A stretch of 16,781 bases of DNA from JAWPNA01 sp045402695 (GTDB taxonomy: Bacteria > Acidobacteriota > Polarisedimenticolia > JACPZX01 > DASXTC01): contig JAWPNA010000049.1 in assembly GCA_045402695.1 (NCBI GenBank), positions 1 to 16,781 of the forward strand. Direction: 5' to 3'. Shown one piece after another: positions 6,207 through 13,109 of the stretch (its first letter is position 1; each line of letters begins with the position of its first letter). A program made the position numbers and the translations under genes. The notes beneath the pieces were generated by a model, which did no database searches, was not told the DNA's origin, and saw only the letters and a program-made list of their open reading frames with translations.

Positions 6207-7739
6207 TCAGGGCGAGCCGATGTTCCCGCCCGTGATGATGAGCGGCTCTGTGGGCGCGCCCCCTCTCAGCCCGGCGAAGGCCTCGATAAGCCGCGGCACG
6301 GCCTGCAACCTGGGCGCTACCAGATAGTAGACGGCGCCGCCGCCCGCGCGGCGCCCCGTGAGGATCACGCTCATCCCTTCGCGCGCGCGCTCTTTGGCCC
6401 TCTGGACTGTCTCGACCGACAGCAAGTCGGTGCCGTCGAGCCTGGCCGCCCGTTCCAGCTCGTGGGGCCTGATCAGCGCCACACCTCCCATACAGGTGTA
6501 CCGGCGCAGGAGTTCCTTCACCGCCGGATCATCCAGCTCGAAGCTGCCGGATGTCGCGGCATCTCGCTCCAGACCCAGGCGCAACCGCAATTGCCGAGCT
6601 GGCTGAGAGAGCCCCTCCCCGCTTGCGAAGAAGGCCGTCATGAGGAACTCTCCGGGCCGAGCCTCCCGATACAGCCGGGCCTCCCTCAGGGCCCGCGCCG
6701 TTTCGGGGATCAGGCCGTCGACGACGGAATGCGAGCCGTCCACCGCTTTGTTCACGAACGGATAGGCCAGCTTCGCGAACTGGTCGATTGAGGCAGTGTG
6801 GTACCAGGGCCTGTCGGGCGAGAAGGAGCCCCTGCCCACGCGCGCCTCGGCCAGGCCTTGGCCCAGCGCTGTAGGCAGCCCCTCCCAGAGGTACCTCCAC
6901 AGAAGTGCGCCCGCGTCTCCTTCGCCGTAGGCCTGGCCGGCCAGCACATCGAGTTGCTTTGCTGTCATCAATCTCATCAGGAAGTGCGATGCTTCGTGAG
7001 CCACGACCTGGATCTGGTCCTCGGGGGAGTCGAGAGGACGGATCTCGATCAGTAGGTGCTCGCCGTCAGCCTCAGCGTGAGTCGATCCGTTGGAAGGAAG
7101 GCCGATGAAAGAAATCTTCATGGAGGGGGCCGCTGCGGGGTCTACTCCCATGAAGCCGGCGACGGTGCCGAGATAGTCGAGCAGCCGGCCCTCCTTCAAG
7201 AACCGGTGAAAGCGCCGCTGGAACCGGCGCACGTGCCCCAGGTCCCGCCACACCTTTGTAAAGCGGGGACGGAATCTTTCCAGTGACCGCGCCAGGGCCG
7301 TCGTGTCATTATCGCCGAGCTGGTGAGAGACGAGAGTGATCAGTTCATCGATCGAACCGGCCTGCATGGCGCTGGACAGAAAGATCTGGTGCCAGTTCAG
7401 CGTCTCGGTCTGAACGGGAAGGCATCCAGACGTGGTGACTGCGCCCCGGCTCTCTGGCGGGATCCGCAGTCCGCGGATCCGCGCGAAGGTCTCCAGGGCG
7501 GTCCGGTCAGCGGCGTCCATCGGACCGAAGCGCTCCCGCCAGTACTGTTGATAGACCGGCATGGTCTTGCCGGCGGAAGTGCCCGCGAGGTTGTCGACCC
7601 AGTGAACGAGGTTCGTGGTGAAGGAGACGTCGGTTTCGATGAGCAGGCGGGCCTCGGCCCGCTCTTCGGATGAGTCACCGGCTGTCGGGACAATGCAAGG
7701 AAGCAAAAGGCAGAGGGCGGCGCGGGCGAGCCATCTCAT
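6207..7739 (-). CDS. Exported gluzincin-type zinc metallopeptidase candidate
   Basis: I choose ATG 7739 (510 residues) because it begins a typical signal peptide (MRWLARAALCLLLPC...); an in-frame GTG at 7760 would add seven residues, and neither has a clear ribosome-binding site. Numbered from the GTG, QVVAHEASHFLM carries HEASH at 255-259, the HExxH zinc and catalytic motif. The segment LWEGLPTALGQGLAEA, with Glu293, supplies a plausible third zinc ligand 34 residues later, as in gluzincins. The middle region is helical and Arg-rich, and the C-terminus has no recognised domain. Inferred: a secreted or periplasmic peptidase of unknown substrate. It lies 33 bases after the FHA-GAF gene, probably in one transcription unit. 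Confidence 0.65.
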   Translation of the reverse strand: MRWLARAALCLLLPCIVPTAGDSSEERAEARLLIETDVSFTTNLVHWVDNLAGTSAGKTMPVYQQYWRERFGPMDAADRTALETFARIRGLRIPPESRGAVTTSGCLPVQTETLNWHQIFLSSAMQAGSIDELITLVSHQLGDNDTTALARSLERFRPRFTKVWRDLGHVRRFQRRFHRFLKEGRLLDYLGTVAGFMGVDPAAAPSMKISFIGLPSNGSTHAEADGEHLLIEIRPLDSPEDQIQVVAHEASHFLMRLMTAKQLDVLAGQAYGEGDAGALLWRYLWEGLPTALGQGLAEARVGRGSFSPDRPWYHTASIDQFAKLAYPFVNKAVDGSHSVVDGLIPETARALREARLYREARPGEFLMTAFFASGEGLSQPARQLRLRLGLERDAATSGSFELDDPAVKELLRRYTCMGGVALIRPHELERAARLDGTDLLSVETVQRAKERAREGMSVILTGRRAGGGAVYYLVAPRLQAVPRLIEAFAGLRGGAPTEPLIITGGNIGSP

Positions 7740-7772
7740 TTGGATGGCGGATTCTATCACCTTCGGGGCGGC

Positions 7773-8570
7773 TCAGCCTCCAGCGGCCGCGGACTGAACC
7801 GCCTGCTTCGACAACCGTCGCGAATTGGCGATCGCGACACCCACGTGCGCGGCCATCGCCTCCAACAGTTGCAGGTCCCAGGCCGCATAGGCTCCGGCCT
7901 CGCGCGGTCCCACCTCGATGGCTCCCTGCGTCTGGCCGCCTTCCGGGATCGGAACGCAAAGGTGGTGCGGATGGAAATGGCTGCGCGATGACCCGATGAC
8001 TCGTCCCGCGGCGGCGCTCGGTGCTGAGGGGAGCCGGCCATCGGCATCCCCGGATGCGGCGACCTCGAAACGGCCCTCGGCGCCCGTCAAGGAGACCATG
8101 ACCCAGGACGCTCCGAACACATCCATGATGCCGGCGACCGCCCGCGCTGGGACCTCATTCAGGTCGAGATGCTCGTGCAGGTGGCGCAGCACTTCCATCA
8201 TCCTCCCAATCCGGTTGCGCTGAGCATCCGCCGCTCGTGTCCCTTCAACGAGGAAACAGATGCGTAAAGGGCTGGTCCCGAGCGTTATCTGATCGCCATG
8301 CTTGAGGATGGTGCGGCGGATGGGACGGCCGTTGACTCGCGTTCCCCGGCAGCCCGATTCGTCTTTCAGGATGTACTCATCGCCGTCCCTGAGGATCAGC
8401 GCGTGGCGCGGCTGGATCGATTCGCTGTCATCCGGTGGGATCTCGAGCCCTCCGAGGGCTTGGCACCCGATGGGAAAGACGTCGCGGTCGATCAGGACCA
8501 CCTTCTCGAAACCGTGATCGTCGGTGACTCGGAGGCGGGTCGGGACGGGGGCGATACCAAGCGCTTTCAT
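7773..8570 (-). CDS. FHA-GAF domain protein
   Basis: Residues 10-108 of 265 form a forkhead-associated domain: a diverged first loop (FPIGC where GR is usual), SIQPRHALI at 51-59, and ESGCRGTRVNGRPI at 71-84 with the conserved GT..NG strand. A helix-rich link leads to a GAF-like sensory domain (about 125-255) ending in a long helix (LQLLEAMAAHVGVAIANSRRL). FHA domains bind phosphothreonine, and GAF domains bind small ligands or dimerise. There is no kinase, cyclase or DNA-binding output domain, so it probably acts through a partner. It starts at ATG 8570; there is no Shine-Dalgarno, but a -10-like box lies 8 bases upstream, suggesting a leaderless mRNA. Confidence 0.85.
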   Translation of the reverse strand: MKALGIAPVPTRLRVTDDHGFEKVVLIDRDVFPIGCQALGGLEIPPDDSESIQPRHALILRDGDEYILKDESGCRGTRVNGRPIRRTILKHGDQITLGTSPLRICFLVEGTRAADAQRNRIGRMMEVLRHLHEHLDLNEVPARAVAGIMDVFGASWVMVSLTGAEGRFEVAASGDADGRLPSAPSAAAGRVIGSSRSHFHPHHLCVPIPEGGQTQGAIEVGPREAGAYAAWDLQLLEAMAAHVGVAIANSRRLSKQAVQSAAAGG

Positions 8571-8578
8571 CGCGGCGC

Positions 8579-8608
8579 AATATAGGTCCGCCCCGCGGAT
8601 GCGGGCAA
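8579..8608 (-). promoter_or_regulatory. Promoter candidate for the FHA-GAF gene, leaderless
   Basis: The minus strand carries TTGCCC (8608-8603), an 18-base spacer and TATATT (8584-8579). Only eight bases separate the -10 box from ATG 8570, so transcription would begin at or just before the start codon. It sits in the 48-base gap after the ceramidase-like gene. Confidence 0.5.
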
Positions 8609-8618
8609 CGGGACCGCC

Positions 8619-10118
8619 TCAATCCTGCGAGAGAAGCTCCCGGAACGCCTTCATGAGGATCGGGGCGGTCTCGGGCCCCAGCGAGTTCTTCTCTCCGTAC
8701 TGCGGCTCGTCCCGACCGTAGGCATAGGGTGGCTCGCTGTCCCACTGGGACTTCGGGATGAGGTACCCCAGCTCGTCGTTGGCCAGTCCGATCAGGAAAA
8801 CCGGGCAATCGGACATCTTCCTGAGGGCCGGTTCCTTTGGGGCGCCCTGGAAGTCCGCGCCGGGATCCTGGGGTTCCTGCACCCGTCCCAGCGCGAGCTC
8901 GGGATACAGCTCTCCAGGGATCAACAGCCATCGGGCCGGACCCAGATCCACGACACCCACCTCGGTCTTCAGATCGTACACGCCGGGACGCAGTGTGGAC
9001 GGATCGGGGAGCTCGGATGGGAGCCACCCGTCGCCGCCGCCATGAGGATAGAGCCGGCGCTGCCTGATGAGGCCTATAGCCAGCCCCTCCGCAAAGCGGG
9101 GGTTGTCCATCGGAACGAACAGCGTCTGGGTCCGGATCACGAGCGAAGGTGGAGGCACCGGGCCCGTGGCGGTTGTGCGAGTGAGCGCTTCGAGCGCGAT
9201 CTCGGCGATCCGGTCACCGATGAGCTCCGCGCGCCGCGCCCTGCTGTCCGTGCTCTTGCCCGTGACCGGGTCCACGATTTTCACGCGCCCCGAGCCGATC
9301 TGGCCACCCAGAGCCCCGCTGGCGTACATCGCCGTCCCTCCCCATTGCCTCTCCATCCGCGCCACCACGGCCCTCGGGAAGTCCGCTGAGATCTCGCTGT
9401 TGTCTCCACCCATCACACTGGGATGGCTGTTCCAGTTCACAAGGCTCGCGATTCCCTCGGACTCGTCACGCGTCCGCAGGCCCATGGCCATGACGGTATC
9501 GTCGATCACCTCGGGTTGACGCGTGTCCTTGGCCAGGTCCGGGGCGAGGGCCTGAGCCACGTGGAGTGATGCGGGGCGGCGTTGGGCCCAAGCCTGTGCG
9601 ACCGCCTCTACCGCTTCGGCCCGCACACGGGAGATGTACTCCGCATCAACCGATTCGCCAATCGGGGTCCACAGTCCGATCACATCCGGGCCGGCGTGCG
9701 TGTGCGTGCTGGCCACTGCGAGATAGTCGAGACTCACCTCGGGATGGCGCCTGTTCAACTCCTCGCGCATCGCCTGCACGTCGTCATGGAAGAACCCGAT
9801 CAGATCAAGAATGACGAGACCCACGCTCTTGCCGTCCGCCCCAGTGATGATCAGTGCCCTGGCATACAGATCGTCGTGCACGCCTGTGGCCTTGAGGCCC
9901 CTTTGCAGGCCGCCGACGTACACCGGACGTGTCGCCTGCGCCAGGTCGGGAGTGATGATCCTCGCCGCAGCTCCTGCCATGAATCCCGCGCCGGCATCGA
10001 GCCGGCCGGTCGGGTGCGCGTCCGCTTCGCCCGGAAGGTCCGAGTGGGCGGAGCAGGCGAGCATCAGGAGGGTAAGCATGACGCCCGCGGCGGCTGACCA
10101 GGGACCGGATCGGACCAT
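8619..10118 (-). CDS. Neutral/alkaline ceramidase-superfamily lipoprotein candidate
   Basis: The 499-residue protein begins with a hydrophobic segment ending LMLAC (Cys22), a possible but imperfect lipobox. It shows the ceramidase superfamily pattern: GAAARIITP (49-57), DDLYARALI (82-90), STHTHAGPD (137-145, zinc-type histidines), LVNWNSHPS with His232, IPGELYPE with Glu403, and NDELGYLIP with Tyr452. These match the His/His/Glu/Tyr zinc set of neutral ceramidases. The segment where family members usually have a nucleophilic Ser or Thr reads GALGGQIGSG (268-277), with Gly or a shifted Ser at that place. Related bacterial proteins act on unknown substrates, so ceramide hydrolysis should not be assumed. 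Its start ATG 10118 lies 7 bases below an extended -10 box. Confidence 0.8.
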   Translation of the reverse strand: MVRSGPWSAAAGVMLTLLMLACSAHSDLPGEADAHPTGRLDAGAGFMAGAAARIITPDLAQATRPVYVGGLQRGLKATGVHDDLYARALIITGADGKSVGLVILDLIGFFHDDVQAMREELNRRHPEVSLDYLAVASTHTHAGPDVIGLWTPIGESVDAEYISRVRAEAVEAVAQAWAQRRPASLHVAQALAPDLAKDTRQPEVIDDTVMAMGLRTRDESEGIASLVNWNSHPSVMGGDNSEISADFPRAVVARMERQWGGTAMYASGALGGQIGSGRVKIVDPVTGKSTDSRARRAELIGDRIAEIALEALTRTTATGPVPPPSLVIRTQTLFVPMDNPRFAEGLAIGLIRQRRLYPHGGGDGWLPSELPDPSTLRPGVYDLKTEVGVVDLGPARWLLIPGELYPELALGRVQEPQDPGADFQGAPKEPALRKMSDCPVFLIGLANDELGYLIPKSQWDSEPPYAYGRDEPQYGEKNSLGPETAPILMKAFRELLSQD

Positions 10119-10125
10119 CTCCGAT

Positions 10126-10134
10126 ATTCTATCA
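10126..10134 (-). promoter_or_regulatory. Extended -10 box directly before the ceramidase-like gene
   Basis: TGATAGAAT on the minus strand (TAGAAT at 10131-10126) lies seven bases before ATG 10118, which suggests a leaderless or nearly leaderless mRNA. GGAG touches the ATG and is too close to act as a normal ribosome-binding site. No good -35 was found. Confidence 0.4.
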
Positions 10135-10169
10135 GCGGGTGGGTTGCACTTCCTTCTTGACCCGGCCTG

Positions 10170-10178
10170 TGTTAGATT
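10170..10178 (+). promoter_or_regulatory. Candidate extended -10 for the rho transcript
   Basis: TGtTAGATT (TG at 10170-10171, TAGATT at 10173-10178) in the divergent gap would start a leader of about 245 bases before rho. The -35 at the proper distance (ttcctt) is poor, and a TTGACC lies too close (10 bases) to serve. Confidence 0.3.
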
Positions 10179-10200
10179 GAACCGTCCGGCGCGGGTCCCA

Positions 10201-10298
10201 GCCGACGTGGGCGCCGAATCAAGGGTCGTCGGCGACTTGTTTCCTCACCCGCGCATCCCCCGAAAGGCCGACGAGGCGCTTTCCTTTGTCCCGGGGGA
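10201..10298 (+). promoter_or_regulatory. Structured 5' leader of rho with alternative pairings
   Basis: cgtcggc (10227-10233) can pair with gccgacg at 10201-10207 or with an identical gccgacg at 10267-10273. The second copy lies in the loop region of another hairpin, tcccccg plus aaagg (10256-10267) with ccttt plus cggggga (10283-10287, 10292-10298). Mutually exclusive pairing or a pseudoknot is therefore possible. Known: rho is often autoregulated through its leader. That this leader does so is inferred. Confidence 0.4.
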
Positions 10299-10322
10299 CC
10301 GGCCCATGCCCGAAGGCGGGTC

Positions 10323-10433
10323 ATGCGCCCTGTTGTCGCGGCCCAGGTTCGCCGCGCCGTTTTCCAAGGTGGGCGCCTCGGGCCGTTCAGCGCGGCAGTC
10401 ATTCGGTATGAGCTTTTGGTGCTGACCAGGTGA
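10323..10433 (+). CDS. Candidate 36-residue leader ORF overlapping the rho start
   Basis: ATG 10323 has GAAGG six bases upstream and reads 36 codons (start MRPVVAAQVRRAV, end YELLVLTR). Its TGA at 10431-10433 overlaps the GTG of rho as GTGA. Rho has no good ribosome-binding site of its own, so coupling would explain its start. Enterobacterial rho also has a short leader ORF (rhoL), but no sequence similarity is claimed. The frame is open upstream to 10176 without another start codon of the usual kind. Confidence 0.4.
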   Translation: MRPVVAAQVRRAVFQGGRLGPFSAAVIRYELLVLTR

Positions 10434-11845
10434 GAAACCGTTCCAGAGGAGGCCCGCGCCAGCCGGGTGGAGGGGGGCCTCCGCAGCGACGCGGGCCGAG
10501 TTCACCGCCTGCCGGCGGGCACCCCCAGCGCCCCGGATCCCGTCACGGCCAGCAGTCGGGCAATACAGGCCAGGGAAAGGGCCCGCACCACTCACAGCAA
10601 AGGTTCAGCGGCCAGCACTTCAGGCCGGGCTCCGGTCAGGGACATACCGGAGGCCCGCAGGGTGGGGGACATCGGCGCTCGGGCCACAACCGCGGGGACG
10701 GTCAGACGGCGTTGCGGCCGGGAGCTCCGGCGCCCGCAGCGGGTGAGATGACCGAGGGAATCCTCGAGATCTTCCCCGCCGGTTTCGGGTTTCTGCGGCG
10801 CAAGGAGAACAACTATCTGGCCTCCACCGGCGACATCTATGTTCCGGCCAACATTCTCCGTCCGACGAACTACAGGGAGGGGACGCTCCTGAAGGGCATC
10901 GTCAGTCCGACCCGAGGGCCTCAGGGACAGGTCGCGCTCCAGCAGATCGAGCTGGTCAACGGGCACCCGGAGGGGCGTCCGCTCATCCCCTTCGAGAAGC
11001 TCACCTCCATCGCACCCAACCGCAGGCTGAGGCTTGAAACCGCGCCAGACGAGCTCTCCATGAGGGTGCTCGACCTGATCACACCCATCGGCTTCGGCCA
11101 GCGCGGTCTCATCGTGGCGGCGCCGAAGACCGGAAAGACGACGTTGCTGCAGAAGCTGGCAGCCAGCATTTCGACCAATCATCCGCATGCCAAGCTGATC
11201 GTCCTGCTGGTGGACGAGCGGCCGGAGGAGGTCACCGACTTCCGGCGCTCGGTGAAGGGCGAGGTCATCGCCTCCTCCTCCGACGAGATGTCCCGCCAGC
11301 ACGTCAACGTGGCGGAGATCGTGCTGGAGCACGCGCGGCGTGAGGTGGAGCACGGGCGCGACATCATCATCCTTCTGGACTCGCTTACGCGGCTGGCGCG
11401 CGCCTACAATCGAGAGCAGCGAGGCTCTGGCAAGATCATGACGGGAGGGATCGACTCGCGGACCATGGAGAAGCCTCGCTACTTCTTTGGCTCCGCGCGG
11501 CAGGCCGAGGAGGGTGGCAGTCTTACCATCATCGCGAGCGCCCTGGTGGACACGGGCAGCCGGATGGACGAGGTGATTTTCCAGGAGTTCAAGGGGACCG
11601 GCAACATGGAGCTGGTCCTGGATCGTACGCTCTTCGAGCGCAGGATCTTCCCCGCCGTGGACATCAGCATGTCGGGCACGCGCCGCGAAGAGCTGCTGTT
11701 CGCTCCCGAGGAGCTGTCCAAGGCCAACCTGCTCAGGCGCGTCCTGAGCTCCGTGAAGCCGGTGGAGGCCATGCAGCTTCTTCTGGACAAGATGTCGAAG
11801 TATCCCACCAACGCGGCTTTCCTCAAGAGCCTGGTCCCAGTATAG
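10430..11845 (+). CDS. rho: Transcription termination factor Rho with low-complexity N-terminus
   Basis: Rho is the hexameric RNA-dependent ATPase and helicase that ends transcription. Residues 107-471 match it throughout: cold-shock-type RNA-binding domain with GFGFLRR (118-124), Walker A APKTGKTT (231-238), Walker B DIIILLD (311-317), Q-loop GSGKIMTGG (332-340), R-loop FKGTGNME (387-394) and RRIFP (404-408). The first 105 residues are a Gly/Arg/Gln/His/Pro-rich low-complexity segment and replace the helical Rho_N domain seen in E. coli. An in-frame TGA at 10409 forces the start at or after GTG 10430. A shorter protein could start at ATG 10748, but the open frame and GTGA coupling favour the GTG. 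The ribosomal L31 gene often found next to rho is absent here. Confidence 0.97.
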   Translation: MRNRSRGGPRQPGGGGPPQRRGPSSPPAGGHPQRPGSRHGQQSGNTGQGKGPHHSQQRFSGQHFRPGSGQGHTGGPQGGGHRRSGHNRGDGQTALRPGAPAPAAGEMTEGILEIFPAGFGFLRRKENNYLASTGDIYVPANILRPTNYREGTLLKGIVSPTRGPQGQVALQQIELVNGHPEGRPLIPFEKLTSIAPNRRLRLETAPDELSMRVLDLITPIGFGQRGLIVAAPKTGKTTLLQKLAASISTNHPHAKLIVLLVDERPEEVTDFRRSVKGEVIASSSDEMSRQHVNVAEIVLEHARREVEHGRDIIILLDSLTRLARAYNREQRGSGKIMTGGIDSRTMEKPRYFFGSARQAEEGGSLTIIASALVDTGSRMDEVIFQEFKGTGNMELVLDRTLFERRIFPAVDISMSGTRREELLFAPEELSKANLLRRVLSSVKPVEAMQLLLDKMSKYPTNAAFLKSLVPV

Positions 11846-11847
11846 TT

Positions 11848-11877
11848 CTCCCGTTCTTCGGCTCACGACGGCGGGAG
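11848..11877 (+). repeat. Hairpin after rho overlapping the next RBS
   Basis: ctcccg (11848-11853) pairs with cgggag (11872-11877) three bases after the rho stop. No U-run follows. Its 3' arm is part of the strong GGGAGGTG ribosome-binding site of the next small ORF, so it may limit translation rather than end transcription. Confidence 0.4.
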
Positions 11878-11886
11878 GTGGCATTC

Positions 11887-11961
11887 ATGCCTCGTGCTCT
11901 TGCCACCGACAGTCACGCGCAGGCGGAGTTCTTCGCCATGACGGGAACCAAGGTGGAGTGA
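11887..11961 (+). CDS. Candidate 24-residue ORF between rho and the DHS-like gene
   Basis: ATG 11887 has a near-perfect Shine-Dalgarno sequence (GGAGGTG, about 7 bases away). The ORF reads MPRALATDSHAQAEFF and continues to TGA at 11959-11961, which overlaps the downstream ATG by one base (TGATG). The strong initiation site and exact junction argue for translation, as a small protein or as a coupling leader. No homolog is recognised; it is not ribosomal protein L31. Confidence 0.45.
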   Translation: MPRALATDSHAQAEFFAMTGTKVE

Positions 11962-13097
11962 TGAAGCATCACCACCACGAGGGGCGTCGGCTCGGCCGGG
12001 GCAAGATCGAGGTGCGGCCGCTCAAGGGCGGCGAGATTGTCGCCGATCTGATCGATCGCCACTTCAATGCCTACAACGCCGCGCGCGTCTGGGAGATCTG
12101 CCACCTGCTCGCGGGAAAGGTCATGCGGCCGCGCGTGACCGTGGGTCTGTCGTTGTCCGGCGCGATGATCCCCGCGGGCATGGCTTCGTCGCTCATTCCA
12201 CTGATCGAGAACGGATTCATCGACTACATCATCAGCACAGGCGCCAACCTGTACCACGACACCCACTTCGGCCTGGGGTTCGACCTGTTTCGCAGCACGC
12301 CGTTCGCCGACGACGTCAAACTGTTCCGCGAGCGCATCATCCGGATCTACGACATCAACTTCGATCTCGACGTGCTGCTGGAATCAGACAGGTTCGTCTA
12401 TTCCGTCATCGACCAGCCCGAGTTCCAGAAGAAGATGGCCACCTCCGAGCTGCACTACCTGCTGGGCAAGTATGTCCACCGCGCCGAGAAAACGTGCGGC
12501 CGGCGCGGCCGGACGCTGCTGGGCGCGGCCTACCGGTGCGAGGTGCCGATCTACACCTCATCGCCGGGTGACAGCACAATCGGCATGAACATCGCCGCAC
12601 GAAATCTTGCCGGCGGCTCGCTGGAGATCGACGTGTCTCGCGACGTCAACGAGACGGCCGCCATCGTCTACCGGGCCAAGAAGCGGGGCGAGAGCGCCGT
12701 CATCATTCTGGGCGGCGGGAGCCCCAAGAACTTCATCTTGCAGACCGAGCCGCAGCTTCAGGAGGTGCTGGGGCTGGAGGTGAAGGGCCACGATTACTTC
12801 GTGCAGATCACGGACGCGCGTCCCGACACCGGCGGGCTGTCGGGAGCCACGCCGGGGGAAGCGGTCTCGTGGGGGAAGGTCGACCCGGCGAAGCTGCCCG
12901 ACGCCGTGGTCTGCTATGCCGACAGCACACTGGTGTTTCCGCTGGTGGCGTCCTACGTGATGACGCGATGCCGGCGGCGCCCGCTCAAGAGGCTCTACGC
13001 CCAGAGACACGCGCTCCTCGACGTCCTGGCGCGAGCCCATGCGAATACGCTCCGGAGCGGCAAGCGCAGCAAGCGCGGCACGGCGGGCGGACCCTAG
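11961..13097 (+). CDS. Deoxyhypusine-synthase-family enzyme (possible homospermidine synthase)
   Basis: The 378-residue protein carries the family's features: the nucleotide-site-type segments SLSGAMIPAG (64-73) and IISTGANLYHD (90-100), VIILGGGSPKNF (247-258), and the active-site stretch GLSGATPGEAVSWGK (292-306). Lys306 there corresponds to the lysine that forms the enzyme-butylimine intermediate in eukaryotic enzymes. YADSTLVFPL (319-328) follows. Bacteria lack eIF5A, so hypusine formation is unlikely. Related bacterial enzymes have been linked to homospermidine or similar polyamine synthesis from spermidine, which is the best guess here. The N-terminus has a natural HHHH run. ATG 11961 is preferred over GTG 11958, with AGGTGG upstream. 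It converges with the next gene, the stops being about 12 bases apart. Confidence 0.9.
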   Translation: MKHHHHEGRRLGRGKIEVRPLKGGEIVADLIDRHFNAYNAARVWEICHLLAGKVMRPRVTVGLSLSGAMIPAGMASSLIPLIENGFIDYIISTGANLYHDTHFGLGFDLFRSTPFADDVKLFRERIIRIYDINFDLDVLLESDRFVYSVIDQPEFQKKMATSELHYLLGKYVHRAEKTCGRRGRTLLGAAYRCEVPIYTSSPGDSTIGMNIAARNLAGGSLEIDVSRDVNETAAIVYRAKKRGESAVIILGGGSPKNFILQTEPQLQEVLGLEVKGHDYFVQITDARPDTGGLSGATPGEAVSWGKVDPAKLPDAVVCYADSTLVFPLVASYVMTRCRRRPLKRLYAQRHALLDVLARAHANTLRSGKRSKRGTAGGP

Positions 13098-13109
13098 CGA
13101 GCGTTCCGC

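Noticed and set aside
5838..6791. 317-codon + strand frame
   Set aside because: Its second half is antisense to the metallopeptidase gene and the first half crosses the hairpin region; there are no domain features.
10592..11884. 430-codon minus-strand frame over rho
   Set aside because: It is the antisense of the conserved rho gene, His/Arg/Leu-rich and without family features; long antisense frames are common in GC-rich DNA.
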